A DNA stretch of 64,000 nucleotides from NCBI GenBank assembly GCA_001465935.1, contig LNKV01000005.1, forward strand, positions 496,001 to 560,000, written 5' to 3'. The notes below the pieces were generated by a model, which was not told the origin of the DNA, did no database searches, and saw nothing but the letters and a program-made list of their open reading frames with translations. Below are positions 34,001 to 47,005 of this stretch, in pieces. Made by a program: the position numbers and the translations under genes. The DNA is from Clarireedia homoeocarpa. Its lineage: Eukaryota > Ascomycota > Leotiomycetes > Helotiales > Rutstroemiaceae. Position 1 is the stretch's first letter; every line of letters begins with the position of its first letter.

Positions 34001-36075
34001 AATATGACAAGGAATTCTTACTCCAATTCCAAAAAGTGTTCACCGAGAAACCTTCTATGGAGTTCGAATCTCAAATCAAGGCCCTTATCGGTGATGGCGA
34101 CGGAGGCTCAGCAAGACCCGGCGGATCACAAAGAACACCTGCTGGCATGGGCCCACGAGGCTCAAACAGAGGCAGCGGACCCGGAGCATTTGCCATGGGA
34201 CAATTTGGTGCCGTTGGTGGTAAGACTCTTCCTCCCGGAACTACCAGTGCTGAACGTTTTGCTATGTCTTCAGGTAACATGCAAAGACCTCCCATTAACC
34301 CTATGGCTTCATTCACACGACCTGGTAGCGCCTTCCCGGCTGGGGCCGGTATGGTACGCACTAACTCATCCAGCTCCTCGATGGGTGGTATGCCCCACTC
34401 TCCACGTCAACCCAGCAGATCGCAACGCGGTAATAGCAAACGTGAACGTGAACGTGATGGTTACCAAGGAAGCAACGTCAAGCAAGAAGCCCAGAACGCG
34501 AAGAACATGCCTCTTACCGCTGGTATGGATGTGAAACCTATTCAAGTCTCCGCAACTGGCTGGAAACCGCGCAGTGTCGGCCAGCCTCAAACAGCCACTG
34601 GTGCTGCAGGCCCAACTCCTGGTGCTGTTCCTGGCGCCGGCCATATGGATCCCGACATGGTTCAAAGAAAGGTGAAGGCTGCCCTCAATAAGATGACACC
34701 TGAGAAGTTCGATAAGATCGCAGATCAAATCTTGGCCATTGCCGCTCAGTCCAAGGATGAGGCTGATGGTCGCACTTTGAGACAAGTTATTCAGCTCACC
34801 TTTGAGAAAGCCACTGACGAGGCTCATTGGGCTTCCATGTACGCGAAATTCTGTAAGCGTATGCTCGAGACCATGAGCCCAGATATCAAAGATGAGAGCA
34901 TTCTTGATAAGAATGGCAATGTTGTTTCTGGTGGTAATCTCTTCCGAAAGTACTTGCTCAACAGATGTCAAGAGGAATTCGAACGAGGATGGAAGATTGA
35001 TCTGCCGGAAAAGCCAGAGGGCGAACGTGAAGACGCAAAGACAGAGGAAGCTGCCATGTTGTCCGATGAGTACTATATTGCTGCCGCTGCCAAACGTCGT
35101 GGTCTTGGTCTTGTCCAATTCATTGGAGAACTTTACAAACTCAGTATGCTTACAGAGCGTATTATGCATGAGTGTGTCAAGAAGCTTGTAGACTACAATG
35201 GCATTCCCGATGAAGCTGAAATTGAGTCGTTGACCAAACTTCTCAAGACCATTGGTGGCAATCTGGATAGCACCGAGAAGGGCCGACCATTGATGGACGT
35301 CTACTTCACTCGCATCCAGAGCATGATCGATGCACCTGAGCTACCAAGCCGTTTGAGATTCATGCTTATGGACATTGTGGATCTGCGCAAGAAGAGATGG
35401 GCTTCCAAGGAAGACAACAAGGGTCCTAAAACACTTGAAGAAGTTAGAGCAGAGGTAAGATTATTATCCATTATACTCATTTTGAAACTTTTACTAACAC
35501 GTCTTAGGCTGAGGCTGCTGCTGCACAAAAGGCTGCCGAAAGCTCTCGTGCTCGTGGAGGCGGTGGCGGTGGTGGTGGTGGACGAATGCAGATGGGCCGT
35601 GGTGACTCCCGAAACTTCTCTGGTGGGTATGGCAACCAGCCTCCTCCAGATTACCAGAAGAACACCGTCGGGATGGATGATCTCCGTCGTTTGGCCAACA
35701 AGGGTGGTGCGAACAGACAGTCAAGCCAACAAATGTCGTTTGGACCTACATCTATGTTCTCTTCCAGAAGCAACAGTGGTCGAAAATTGGGTCCTGGTGG
35801 CTCATTAGGAAGAACGGGTGAAGATTCAGGAGCTTCCTCGAGAACAGGCACACCTCCTCAAGATAAGGAGAAGAAATCAGCCACTTCCGCAAATACTTTC
35901 AGGTTAGTACTGTATCCTCATCATTGATTGACAATGTGCTAATCCATTCCATAGTCTACTCGCAGGATTAAACTCTGGCGAATCCGAGAATCCCGCTTCA
36001 CCTCCTTCTACCCACACATCTCCAGTACTGTCTAAAGCTACAGCAGCTAGCGATAAGAAGGAGAGCGATTCTTGA
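31048..36075 (+). CDS. TIF4631: Translation initiation factor eIF4G
   Basis: Exons 31048-31674, 31735-35454, 35508-35902 and 35955-36075, total 4863 nt (1620 aa), all phases consistent; introns 52-60 nt with GTAAGC/GTAAGA/GTTAGT donors. The protein is the scaffold of the cap-binding complex eIF4F. A Ser/Gln/Gly-rich N-terminal half contains RGG-like patches (GRGGFQQGGRGRGGYN). A long charged helix with Ala/Glu/Lys repeats spans ~678-848. The eIF4E-binding motif YDKEFLL (YxxxxL-phi) starts at residue 966. A MIF4G HEAT domain that binds eIF4A and RNA spans ~1185-1425 (VQRKVKAALNKMTPEKFDKI, LFRKYLLNRCQEEFE). A Gly/Arg-rich C-terminus (RGGGGGGGGRMQMGRGDSR) follows. No MA3 or W2 domain is present, as in yeasts. 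A 450-bp in-frame GT...AG segment at 32170-32619 may be optional (see findings). Confidence 0.95.
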
Positions 36076-37322
36076 GCGTCGACCATCAACAAAAGTGTTT
36101 CACAAAATACGGAGCATTCTAATTTCTGTGCATAGACGGCGGGCTAATCTTGCATTTGCGGCGGGGCCATTCACAAAAACGTGTCTTAAAAGTTCCTTGT
36201 TATCCATGATACCTCAGATTCGACGCATTAGACTACATTCCGTCATTCATCAGATCTCGTATTACCGTCATATTCTCTGCGCTTCGTCATCTGGTATTGG
36301 CGCGTTTGGGAAAATGAGTTTGCTTTCGATCTGCGAGTTTTCTTTGGCTAGAGAAGTTGCCCTGAATGGGACAGCGTCTACCTGGCTGGACTGATGTGTT
36401 CTTTCAGACGAACTTCCAAAAGCCTCTTCGTTTCTATGTCCATATTTTTTTCCCTCTTTTATGGTGGCTTTTATGAACGATGGCTAGCTTGCTTCCAGGC
36501 ATTGCTATATGAAGGTTTTACGAACACTATACTGCGACATCCTCTGTTTACCCTGCTAACGACCTTTGAATGACTTTTGATACCCCCGTATCCTCTTTCA
36601 AGGAGATGACATGATGACGGAATTGGGGGATTCATTGGTCGGGTGGGCACAGGCTCACTAACGGCTTTGGCTGGTTGTTGGCTGGTGAAATATTTGGAAT
36701 CTTGATATTTTTGGAGGGGTTGGATTGGGGAAAAGACAAGATGATGGGGAAAACACGGTGGTGATGGTGATGGTGTGGCGAAGGTCATGAAAGGGTTCCG
36801 CTTGTGGGGAGGAACTGGAATTGTAAAATTATAATCTTCTTTCTTTCTGCGCCGACGTTTCTTTTGCATCTTGCCAGCCGGCTTCAGTTAGTCTACGAAT
36901 TAAGTTCAGTGAAAATGACACTTCTTCTATGTTTGTTCCATGTGATTGATACGTACTCCCCTTGGGGTAGCAGCTCGTAGATTTTTCATTCGGGGCTACA
37001 ATACTACACTCACTAACTTTGCTGCTCTTAGGAGGCATTAGGATATTTTACTTGGAATGAGTTTTTCTGCCATATTCAACACTGTCTGAAGTACATACAT
37101 ATACAGTATAAACAAGCCCCCCTCCCCCAGTCTAAATAACACCTCAATTATATATATATACATATACATATACATCTCAAGATTACAACCCCCCTTGCCG
37201 CCGCCGCCGTCCGTCCGTCCGTCCGTCACAAGTACTGACTGACTGACTGACTGTATCAATCCAAGTACAAGTACAAGTACAAGTACAAGTACAAGTACAA
37301 GTTACTGATTGATTTTCTCTGC

Positions 37323-37353
<31 letters not shown>

Positions 37354-37595
37354 GAATTAAATTAAAGCACCTATGAATAAATGAATAAATGAATGGATGG
37401 ATGAATGAGTAAATGACAAATGGCCCTTTGTTTCCATTCCTTTTGGTTGCTTGTTTACTTACTTATTTACTTACTGTTGGAGTATATATACTTAGTTATT
37501 GTGTAACTACTCTTTTCTTCTCTTGAGATTGATTGATTATGTTGTGTGTTATGTTATGTTGTGTTGTGCTATTCGCGTGGAAAAAACTATATATA

Positions 37596-37631
<36 letters not shown>

Positions 37632-38918
37632 TAGATTGTTAATTCCCCTTTCCCTTTCACTTTCCCTTTCTTCCGCCTTCGGTTTTTCATCGATCTGGTC
37701 ATCTATCTATCTATTCGGTAGTAGGGTAAGTAAGTACTGTATATAGTGTAAGGTTTTGTTGTTCTTTTGCTTTCTGGGTGGTGCTGGTGGGTGGGGGGGC
37801 GTCCTCTTCTCGTTTGAGAGAGGGAGGGAGATGTACTGAATGGATGGGGGAGAGTATGGAGATGGAAAGGGATGGATGGATGGATGAATGGGTAGATTTT
37901 TACTGCATTTTGGGGGGGGGGGATTTTTGGAGTATTGAGGAGGGAGGAGGAGGATCGAAGGTCGTTGGGTTGTGTTGTGTTGTGATGTGTTGTGATGTTG
38001 TGACGACGACAGCGATATAGAAGATACGAACGGATACGAGAGCGTTTCACTCACTGATGAGCAGGCTGGAGAGAACTGACTTAATGATTAAGTGAGTAGC
38101 TCTCTCTCTATCTCTTTCTCTCTATAGCTAGTACTCATATATATATATATATGCTTAGCTTAGCGCTCGCGGGGCTAATTAAATGAACCATACATACTGT
38201 AATCACCATCGCAAGGAAATCCTTCCACTGTTCATAACTTACATACATATCCAAGGATTCTTTCTCACTTACTGTCCGTCCATATATGTATATGTATGCA
38301 CGACACACCTCACCTCATCACATCACCATACTATATCATTTATCCCCAAACGAAGCTATCACCACATCACACCACATCACACCACACCCCAGGTTCTAAA
38401 CTTTTCAAATTTGCAAATGAAAAAATCCTATTTGAGTTCCTTTACATTCCGTTGAACCACTTCGTCGAACCATATATGCGCCCTACCCTTCCTCCCCCCC
38501 AATATTGCCCGTCCCCCCATCCCTCATCCCCATCGATCCCCCAAAGCCATTCCAACAACGCCAAATTCCATCACCGTTTTGTTCATGCCAAGAATATGGT
38601 GGTATACAGCTGTAGATCCTTCCAACATAGTCCCTGTTCACCAAAAAAGAGAAAAGTAAAATAAATAAAAAGAAAGCGAGAAAACTGGTACGCCAACACC
38701 ACACCCTTCCTTTCCATTCTTATCAAATCACTCCAACAAAGTTGTAGAATTTCTCTGTTGCTTTATTTCTTTCTCTCTTTCGCCGCTATGCCAAATGGAC
38801 TCCCGGGGCGCACTGCATACGATAGACTGACTGACTCCCATTTCAATATCGTACATCCAGTACTTCTTACACTTTTAAGAAATCCATCAATTGCACGCAC
38901 AAGTCCTCTATTGCGGCA
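36076..38918. other. Convergent 2.8 kb spacer, microsatellite-rich
   Basis: Lies between the stops of eIF4G (+) and Rictor (-), much longer than the other convergent spacers here. It holds several microsatellite tracts and a T-run/A-run palindrome. Two overlapping minus-strand frames (37038-36829 and 36869-36471) could form a small basic protein, but splice sites are ambiguous and nothing is recognisable, so no gene is called. Confidence 0.5.
37206..37640. repeat. Cluster of microsatellites
   Basis: In order: CCGT repeats (~37208-37227), GACT repeats (~37236-37253), seven AAGTAC hexamers (~37263-37304), a T-run of about 20 followed by an A-run of about 12 (~37325-37353), ATGAATAA/ATGG tetranucleotides (~37375-37410), then an (AT)n tract leading into (GTAT)n at ~37588-37633. 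Confidence 0.85.
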
Positions 38919-41900
38919 TTATATCGATGCCATTAGACCTGATGTCGGCATATCCGTGACACTACATTGACGTTCAGTACGAACCTCATTCTCACTATCG
39001 CCATCCACACCATCTTCCCCATTCTCTACATCTTCATCATCGCTTTCCTCTTCCAATACAATCTGCCTCAGCACGCGCTTTTCGAATAATTCGATAACGA
39101 AGCGACGCATCGGCAGACGGAAGTGGTGGTGTTCGAGAATCGTCATGACTTTTTTAAACAGACCAACCCCCTTGAATGCATGGTCCTTCTTAGCTTTCAT
39201 ATTCATCAACTCCCCGACGGCCTTTTTCGTGAGAACCATGTTACCGAGGTCCGTGACCAGTTCTAGAATTCGCTGATTGTCTTCATCGTCATCACCTCGG
39301 GCATTTTCAAGCTCGGTCTTTTCTTCTTCGCTCATGACGATATCTGAGACTTTCATGTGCTTCCATGGTTGGTAGGAGAAGAACTTGCAGAGGTCTTGCG
39401 GTATGCAAAGACCTCTTGATATACCCATGGTTGTCGTGTTACTGTCCCACCCATGCTCGGAAAGGATCTCCAGTCCATGCAAACTTCGGGATATAAGTCC
39501 CAAGACGAAGAAAGCAGTTCCTCGTAAGCTCATTATTTCATGAGACTCGGCAATCTTGACGATCTGCTCAACCACGTCGGATTCTTCCAAAAACGGTGCG
39601 CCCAGTTCCATTGACCCGACGTTTCCAACAGCCCAAAGACAGCCTTTGACCTTCAGTATGAGCTCGGGATCATCAGCCTGCATGCCATATTCACGAATGG
39701 TGCTTGCGAATTCTTCGAAGTGACCTTTATCTCGTAAAAGCTTGCATCCTTCTTTTGTCCGTGTCAGTTCTCGATAAAAGTGCGGAGGAACATGTGCCTC
39801 GCTTTCCACCTCAAGGTCGAAGCTATCCTCGTCTATGCTCATACGGTTTGATGTCTCTTCCGGCATTTCTCCAAAAGATCGTGCCAGACTTGCCTCAATG
39901 ACTCCAACATAACTATCATTTCGTCCAAGAAACCAGTCATCCATCTCATTGCTAATATAGTCAAGACCATCTAGATAATGGTAGCCAATAGAGGTAGAGA
40001 GGAAACGAAGTAGCAGTGGAGCACCAATTTCTCCAAGATGATCTAGTGCTGGGCGACACTCTACAATAAACTCGAGATAACTCTTTCTGTTGCATGCTTC
40101 TTCGAGTATTTTGATAGCAGTGGCGCAAACTTCTACCTCTGGGTCATAGAGCTGAGTCACTAGAAGTTCAATCGCCCATTTATAATCAGTAGTTCCGGGA
40201 GCACGACTGGAGTATTTTCGAAGGACGTTCGTGGCATGTATACGTATCTCTTTAGATCCTGCTGTTAATGCTTTAGAAAGCAACACGCGCGGATGCCCAT
40301 GCAAGTTGTAGTCAAAGTTGGATAACAGTAGCTTGATGAGGTCAGGACGCTGTTTGAGATCAATAATATGATACATCATATTGATCATTCGCCAGCGATC
40401 CAGCATTTGCAGACCTTTTGGATCACCGCTTAAAGTCCCAATCATGGCGAAATAGCCAGAAGCGAGGGTTTCCGAGAGCCTTTCTTTTGAGAATAAAGGC
40501 TGGGAAGCGGTGAGTCCACTCGTCTATTTCAGGTTAGCAATGAAGCATCAATCAGGTGAGGAATCTCAAATTACCGGATCACATTGTGCAAGGCATTCCG
40601 CTATCTGTCTTAACAGCTTGTTGTCCGCTAGATACTTGACTCCCTCAGTAGTTTGCAGGAGCGTGTGAATCAAGGCACAGCCGACCTTGACATACTTCTG
40701 GGTAACTCGAGTGCTTCGAACCTCCGAGAACTTATACTTGAACGGCCGATAAAAACTCATTATTCTTTTAATAAATTTGGATGCTTTCACGGCTTCATCG
40801 AGACGCTTGCCATTTAGCAATGGACCTTCGATGATCCGTAATATAACGTCCCATTTCCATTTGATCGGATTTGTGCTCGATAAAACGTGCGACTCCAATA
40901 GTAATTGCCTGAAGGTAGCTTCATCAAATGAGACGTTCGGAGTACTCTTGGGTAGGTCTCCCATGATGGCCAAATTGTCACTGCTATGGTTGACGGAAAG
41001 TGTTGTCGAGATAGATGGAGCCGACCTATACAACGTCCGACTTACACTACTTATCTGGTATACCGTACTGGTAGCTACGAAACGATCTTTGCTGGCAAAT
41101 TGTGAAGCGGCAGCAAATAATTCAGGTAGCAACTGAAGTTCACTGCTCCAGTTAGTTGGTAGAAGTTGACTTGCAAGCTTCAGAACTTCACCAATCAGTA
41201 AAGTGGTCTTTCTCCTCAACATTGAATTGTCTGCATCTCGGGTGACTTGTAACAAGCCTGGAAGCATTCCAGAAGCTATCAAGACTGCTAGCAAGAGCGC
41301 CGTATAGTGATCAACAAAGCCCTTGTCGACCGACTCATCCTCGGTTGGTGGCTGCACCAAAGCTTTTGGCAGTGTTGTCTTGAGGCTAGCAACTCGTCCG
41401 TATGTGGTCAGCCGTCTACCAGCAAGGAAGGAAGTGGCCCAAAATGGAGATTTGATTCGAAGTAGTTGGTAGAGCAAATCTATGACTGTCTCCCGCACCG
41501 TCGGGTTTGGTAGCATCAGACACGAAACTAGAGATCGAATGGCTCTAAAGTTGTACATAGACAATGTCATAAGGCCCGGCCACGACCTCAACGCGTACGA
41601 AATGGCCTTGGAGTTCTGTTTCAAAACTTCTTCTTTTGCAAAAAGCGAATCTGTGAAGGCAGTAAAGAGGATTTCTAGCTCGTACCCTGACCGTAGGTAC
41701 TTCCGCCTCTGTGGAGAGTCGAGAAGGAACAAAAATGCTGCCGTAAGACTCTCAGAAGCATCATAGGTTCCTTCACCAAGTGCATCTGCCAGTGGTTTTA
41801 GACCACCTGATTCCACTACTAGCTCAGGATCACGCACCATGATCTCAGCAAGGGTCTCTATGCAAATGGCTCTCAGGCGGTCTTCTCCATGATCAGCAAC

Positions 41901-43094
41901 TGATGCTATAGTTCTCACTACAGCTCTAGAAATCTCTTTTATGCCATCCTTGACATCCAGAAACGCCCGAATAAATTTCAGGGCTTGTTCTCTCTCGACG
42001 TCAGAAGTTCCTTTCTTAATCAGGGACCTAAAACTTGTTTAGTCTCAGTTCACTACAACGTTAACCATTGGCACTTACACTACAACAAGGTAATCCGTGT
42101 GGAGACTCCTAATCTTTTGCAGAGAGCTAATATCAGAGATTGCATATCTGGTCATGCGGTATCCGGCAGCTACAACCTCTCGACTTCCACTAAGAAGCAT
42201 GACCTGCATGCGTAATCCAAACACAGACCAAACGAGATCATATTTCAAGTTAGGGTGGCGCTTGAACAGCTCGACAAGATCATTTGCATGTCCAACGTAG
42301 TAATCCGGCGTAAGGCCTTCAATCTCAAGGGCTTGTAATATCTCCGCCAAGACGTAGGTTGGTGACTCTGTAGGTTCCTCTATCTCAGATCCCCCAGTAC
42401 TTTTAGAAGCGCTCGGGGGAGATCTCAATCCGTTGCTTTGGAATAAAGCGTCCATACGGCTTCTTGTAGGCGTCGTGGGCACTTTAGGCTTCTGCAGCTC
42501 TGCGATCTGATGCCTCAGTTCCCTAATCTTTTGATTGGAAATGTTGAGCTCCATTTCTACCCTCTGTCGTTGGTCCTTCGCCTGCTTTGCCTTTTTTGCA
42601 TTCAGTGCCTCCAACATGTTTTCACTGCCCTCCTTTATTTTCATTTCCCGGTTCAGCGTCTCGCGCAAGCTCGAAAGTATTTTCTCGGGCATCCTGCTAT
42701 CGTCGTCGTCTAGTCGGTCGTGATTCACTATGGAGGCATTCACATCGAGTCCTGAGCCAGCCCGCGATGGCATCTGGCTACGCATTGTCGAACTGAAGCT
42801 CCCCGGCCCAGGCGTAGGGGCCAGAGAGGAGCCACGAGGGGCGAACGAGACTGCGGAATTCGAGGCCAATCGAGCGCCATTCTGCCCCGGTAATTGCAAA
42901 CCTCCCCCTTGGTCTAAACTCGTCCTCCCAGCATATTGTTGTGCGTATGAAGTCTTCTGAGTCGGCGTCACAGACGAGCCCAGAATGCTCGATGGTCCAA
43001 CCATCTGTCCATTCGAGAGGTTTGGGGTCAACGTTCTTCGTGCGGGGGTGACATAGGTGATGGGCGATGTGCGATCAACGGGCTGATCCTCGAG
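38919..43094 (-). CDS. TSC11: TORC2 subunit Rictor (Tsc11/Avo3, Ste20 of fission yeast)
   Basis: Exons: from an unresolved start to 42079, then 42027-40575 and 40523-38919; both introns are 51 nt (GTAAGT...TTTTAG and GTAATT...AATAG) and keep phase. The product is at least ~1350 aa. The N-terminus is Ser/Pro/Gly-rich, then an HR1-type coiled coil (SSLRETLNREMKIKEGSENM, NISNQKIRELRHQIAEL). Long armadillo-like Rictor N, middle and V domains follow (ICIETLAEIMVRDPELVVES, GYFAMIGTLSGDPKGLQML, GCLWAVGNVGSMELGAPFLE, RGTAFFVLGLISRSLHGLEI). The acidic C-terminus ends TSGLMASI. Rictor is a core scaffold of TOR complex 2, acting on AGC kinases, actin and membrane stress at the plasma membrane. The frame is open back to 43094 with no ATG, so a short 5' exon must exist; plausible acceptors are CTCGAG or GATCAG at 43083-43089. 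Confidence 0.92.
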
Positions 43095-44700
43095 TCATGG
43101 AGAGACTGCACTCGAAAGAAATTAAGGCACGCGATAGAATCCTCTTTCTGCCTATCGCAAGCAATTCGTCGGTAAGGTATCGTTAATCGTGAACTACCTG
43201 CAGGAGCCGTACAACGCCGGGACGGAGAAATCAACGTTCTACGGAGTTAATGGCAGCAATCGGAATGTAGACAGCGGGACGATGATATTTCGGATCAAAT
43301 TGAACAGCGGAGGTGTAGTGTTCTGCGAAATTGGCTTTATTGCTTTGCGACAATTTTATTGAATGTTCTTAAGATGTTTCATGGAATAGTTCACCCACGA
43401 CTCTCTGTCTACGGTTCCACATCAAAATCATGGGGGTTTGTGACACAGACCATGAAGAAGGTCGCGAGAACTAACAATTCACTCGTGCGCATAGTTACCG
43501 TACGAAGCTCCCAAGAACTCTTTGATATCCAGAGGTTCTGAAGTCTACAACTGAGATACCTCAGTATGGGACCTCTTACTGATACGGCAGAACTCTGGGC
43601 GGCTAGTCCTCTCCAACAGAGCTGGGTACGTAGAAGTATAAATCTTTTTCACGTGTCTCCACCAGACCTCCCTCCTATGAATCGTAAAGTCGTAGCTTGG
43701 TAGCAACATCAACGGAGCCAGACATGCACCACCAACCATCGGAGTATGAATGAATGAACCCCAAGAACCAGTGACTACTTGTATGCCCCAGCAATTGTGC
43801 TCGACTCCGCGCTTCGATAATCTTCGAGCTTCGACAGCCCTCGAGTTGCTCTTCCTAAACCGGCCAAGGCTGGATTGGCGGCAATTGGTGCATAGCCATG
43901 TCGCATGCTGCTTTCAGAGCAGAAAGCCAACCGACTGTTCTACACGCCAGTGCTCCAAGCGGCACCAGACAATGATAGTGGGGTCCAATGAAGCAGACAG
44001 CCGAAGATCATACGAGCAAGTTTCGCGGACCACCCCGTTGGTATTTGGTCTGCTTCGCAATTCATATCTAATCCGTATTCTAGGATTGTAATGGCATTGC
44101 AAAAGAAGGTCAAATACGATGACAGCCCCAAATGAACAAGTATCGTATAGATCACAAGAAATGCCGATTTCAAGGGGGTCAGAAGGGAAGGAGCTTTTGC
44201 AGATTAGAAAGAAACCCGCCAGTAGATTCTAACAGTTAGGTAAAAGAAAAGAGAAAAACCGAAAACCGTAAGAAAAACGACCAATTGAGCAACAAGGCTG
44301 CATTTCGGCCTCGTGCGTTCGGCGCCTTCCGATGGCTGGCGGGATCGACTTCCTACCAAACTGCAAGAGCTTCCAGATCGCAGGGCTAACCATTCAGCAT
44401 CCAACCCGGTCAACTCCTCCTCATAGAGTGAGCTTCTCCGTTTCCTTTCAAATGATAGCTTGTTCCATTGCCGCTCGAGCCATTTGCCGATACCAACTCT
44501 CTGATATATAAAGAGTTCGGTTTCCCTTCGATTTCGTTCCTGCCATCTCCGTCTTCTCTTGTCATAAATAGAATCACATCGTACCATACTAATAGCAAAC
44601 TTCCCGCTGCAGATTTTCTGATATCGACTTCACGTATTGCATACACTCTTTGCATATTTTTTATTTAGATCCCTCCTTAAATACGTTTTCATAATCTACA
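43095..44700. promoter_or_regulatory. Divergent promoter region of Rictor and uricase
   Basis: 1.6 kb between divergent genes. It should hold the missing 5' exon of Rictor (left edge) and the uricase promoter. CT-rich and A/T-rich sequence just before the uricase ATG (44560-44700) looks like a leader. Short frames at 43940-44655 on the minus strand overlap in several phases and were not called. No GATA-type cluster was assigned. Confidence 0.4.
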
Positions 44701-45717
44701 ATGGCATCAATAGCTTCAGCGAGATATGGCAAGGACAATGTCCGCGTCTACAAGGTAGAGCGGGATGAGAAGACCGGAACTCAAACAGTGACTGAGATGA
44801 CTGTCTGCGTCTTGTTGGAGGGTGCTATCGATGTATCGTACGTCTACTCATCTTATCATGTTGTAGATCGCAAGCTCACAATGTTCTAGATACACCAAAG
44901 CCGACAACAGTGTCGTAGTCGCTACTGATTCGATGAAGAACACCGTCTACATCAAGGCCAAAGAGCATCCAGTTACTCCTCCTGAGCTCTTCGCTAGTAT
45001 ACTGGGCACCCACTTCATCGAACAGTACCCCCATATCACAGCATCCAACATCAAGATTATCACTCATAGATGGACCCGGATGACCATTGATGGCAAGCCC
45101 CACCCGCACTCCTTCTACCGTGACGGAAACGAGACCCGCAATGTTGAAGCTACTATCAAGCGGGGTAAGGGTATCGATATCCGCAGTGGTATCGTCGGGC
45201 TATTGGTATTGAAGAGCACCGGGTCACAATTCCACGGCTTCGTGCGAGACGAATACACCACTCTCCCTGAAGTTTGGGACAGAATCCTATCGACAGACGT
45301 CGACTGCGGTTGGACCTGGAAGACATTCTCCGACTTAGACGCCGTAAAGGAGTCGATCCCCAAGTTCGACAAAGCATTTGACGATGCCAGAACCATCACC
45401 ATGAAGACTTTCGCCGAGGAGGACAGCCCGTCAGTACAAAACACTATGTACAAGATGTGCGGAGCGATCTTGGAAGCTGTTCCAGAAGTGGAGACCGTAG
45501 ACTACTCGCTACCTAACAAGCACTACTTTGAAGTTGGTAAGTTGAATCTTGCAACACCTACTTTCTGGACATATCTAACCGGTGAATTACAGATCTCAGC
45601 TGGCACAAGGGTCTCAAGAATACCGGCAAGGACGCAGAAGTTTATGCACCACAATCCGGCCCGAACGGCCTCATTGAAGTCGCTGTTAGTAGAGGCCAAG
45701 TTTCACCAAAGTTGTAG
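44701..45717 (+). CDS. uaZ: Urate oxidase (uricase)
   Basis: Exons 44701-44837, 44890-45536 and 45593-45717, giving 909 nt (302 aa, the family's usual length). Introns are 52 and 56 nt. It oxidises uric acid to 5-hydroxyisourate with O2, releasing H2O2, in purine catabolism. Family motifs are clear: ARYGKDNVRVYKV near the N-terminus, then VATDSMKNTVYIKAKEHPVT containing the catalytic Lys/Thr region, FIEQYPHITASNIKI, HRWTRM, and GFVRDEYTTLPEVWDRI. After the last intron LSWHKGLKNTGKDAEVYAPQ and PNGLIEVAV follow. The chain ends in PKL, a plausible but non-canonical type-1 peroxisomal signal in place of SKL. Peroxisomal location is expected from the family. The gene symbol is that used in Aspergillus. 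Confidence 0.96.
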
Positions 45718-47005
45718 ATTTCCGCATACATATAGAGTAACGACTTGTGTCGTCCAATGGCTTATGAGGGGGGGTAGGCGTACGGTGATTTACTGGGTAC
45801 AAACTTCTTGGCGCATTGCTTCTCTGGGCTTGTGTATAGAGTACGTAGATACCATTCAAGCATACTTTGACTCCAACATGTTCACTATTTCTCGAATCTT
45901 TTCGTCGGTGCTTGTAATCAGATCTTTCCGTTTACTATAATCGCTCAACAGAACCCGCACATCCATGCATGCTCCAAGGACACACTAGGACCAAGCAGCA
46001 TCGAAGTTATTGCGTCAATAAATTCTTCGCATGGGCATATCTCTGGCTTAACTACCTCCCTACAGAAGTCATAATAAGACATGTATGTGTATGTGTATGT
46101 GTATGTGTATGTATATATCCATCATTGATCGATTAATACAAGCACACCACAAAAAAAAAAAAAAACACCCCAACAACCGATCACGGCACGGCGTGTATTC
46201 CTTCCTTATCTTGCCAAACCGGACAAGAACAAGGAGGTACGCATGTATGTATGTATGTATGTCTAAGAGCAAGAGGGATAACAAGGATATGATATACAGA
46301 GGACAGACACATACAAGAGAGAGAAGAGGAGAGGAGAGGTGGGAAACTCGTGCGGTGCTACGCTGGAGCTGGTTAATGATAGAGGGAGGAGGACTGGGGA
46401 GAATTCTTGAGGTTAGGAAGGTTGGGATGGGTGAGGGGTTTGAGAGAAGATGAGATGGGGGACTGGATGATTGACTGACTGGCTTGGTGTTGTTGATGTG
46501 GGTGAGTGAGTGGGTGGGTGGGTAGTTTGCTCGTATGGGTTAGATGATGATGATGATGATGATATCTGGGTTGGCTGGATAAGTGACTATGAGATAGATG
46601 AAAGGGAACTAGATGGGGAAGAGGATGGATGGACTGCTCAATGGGAGTTTTGGGGAGGGTATTATTCATATGCGATATTTATTGCTCTTCCAAGTTGATG
46701 TTTTGTGTGTGCTATTCTGCATATATCAAATCTCGATGGGCTTGAAGATGGGGTTCAGTTCCTCTTATGATAATCCACTGGGTGCTTGTGGTTTGAGAAT
46801 AGAACCAATTTAACATCTCCTGCTATATAGGAAATGCAAGTTTATTGCTTCATGGTTTTATTTGCTTGGTATACAGTATATCGTCATACACCTGCCTCAA
46901 TGCATACATTAATGCATGTAATATACATTTTTATTTCAACCTCAACCCTTCCATATACACATAACCCATACGTGGTAATCCTACCACAACTACAACCACA
47001 ACCAC
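45718..47005. other. Convergent spacer with microsatellites
   Basis: 3' UTRs of uricase (+) and the ribosomal protein gene (-). Contains GTATGT/GTGTAT repeats at about 46083-46117, an A-run at 46150-46164, ATGT repeats at 46243-46262 and GATGAT repeats near 46545-46562. No gene is supported. Confidence 0.55.

Noticed and set aside
34366..35169. 267-codon minus-strand frame over the MIF4G domain
   Set aside because: Lies wholly inside the conserved eIF4G coding region and has no recognisable motif.
36471..37038. Possible small basic protein on the minus strand
   Set aside because: Two overlapping frames need an ambiguous splice, no family motif, and the location overlaps the likely eIF4G 3' UTR.
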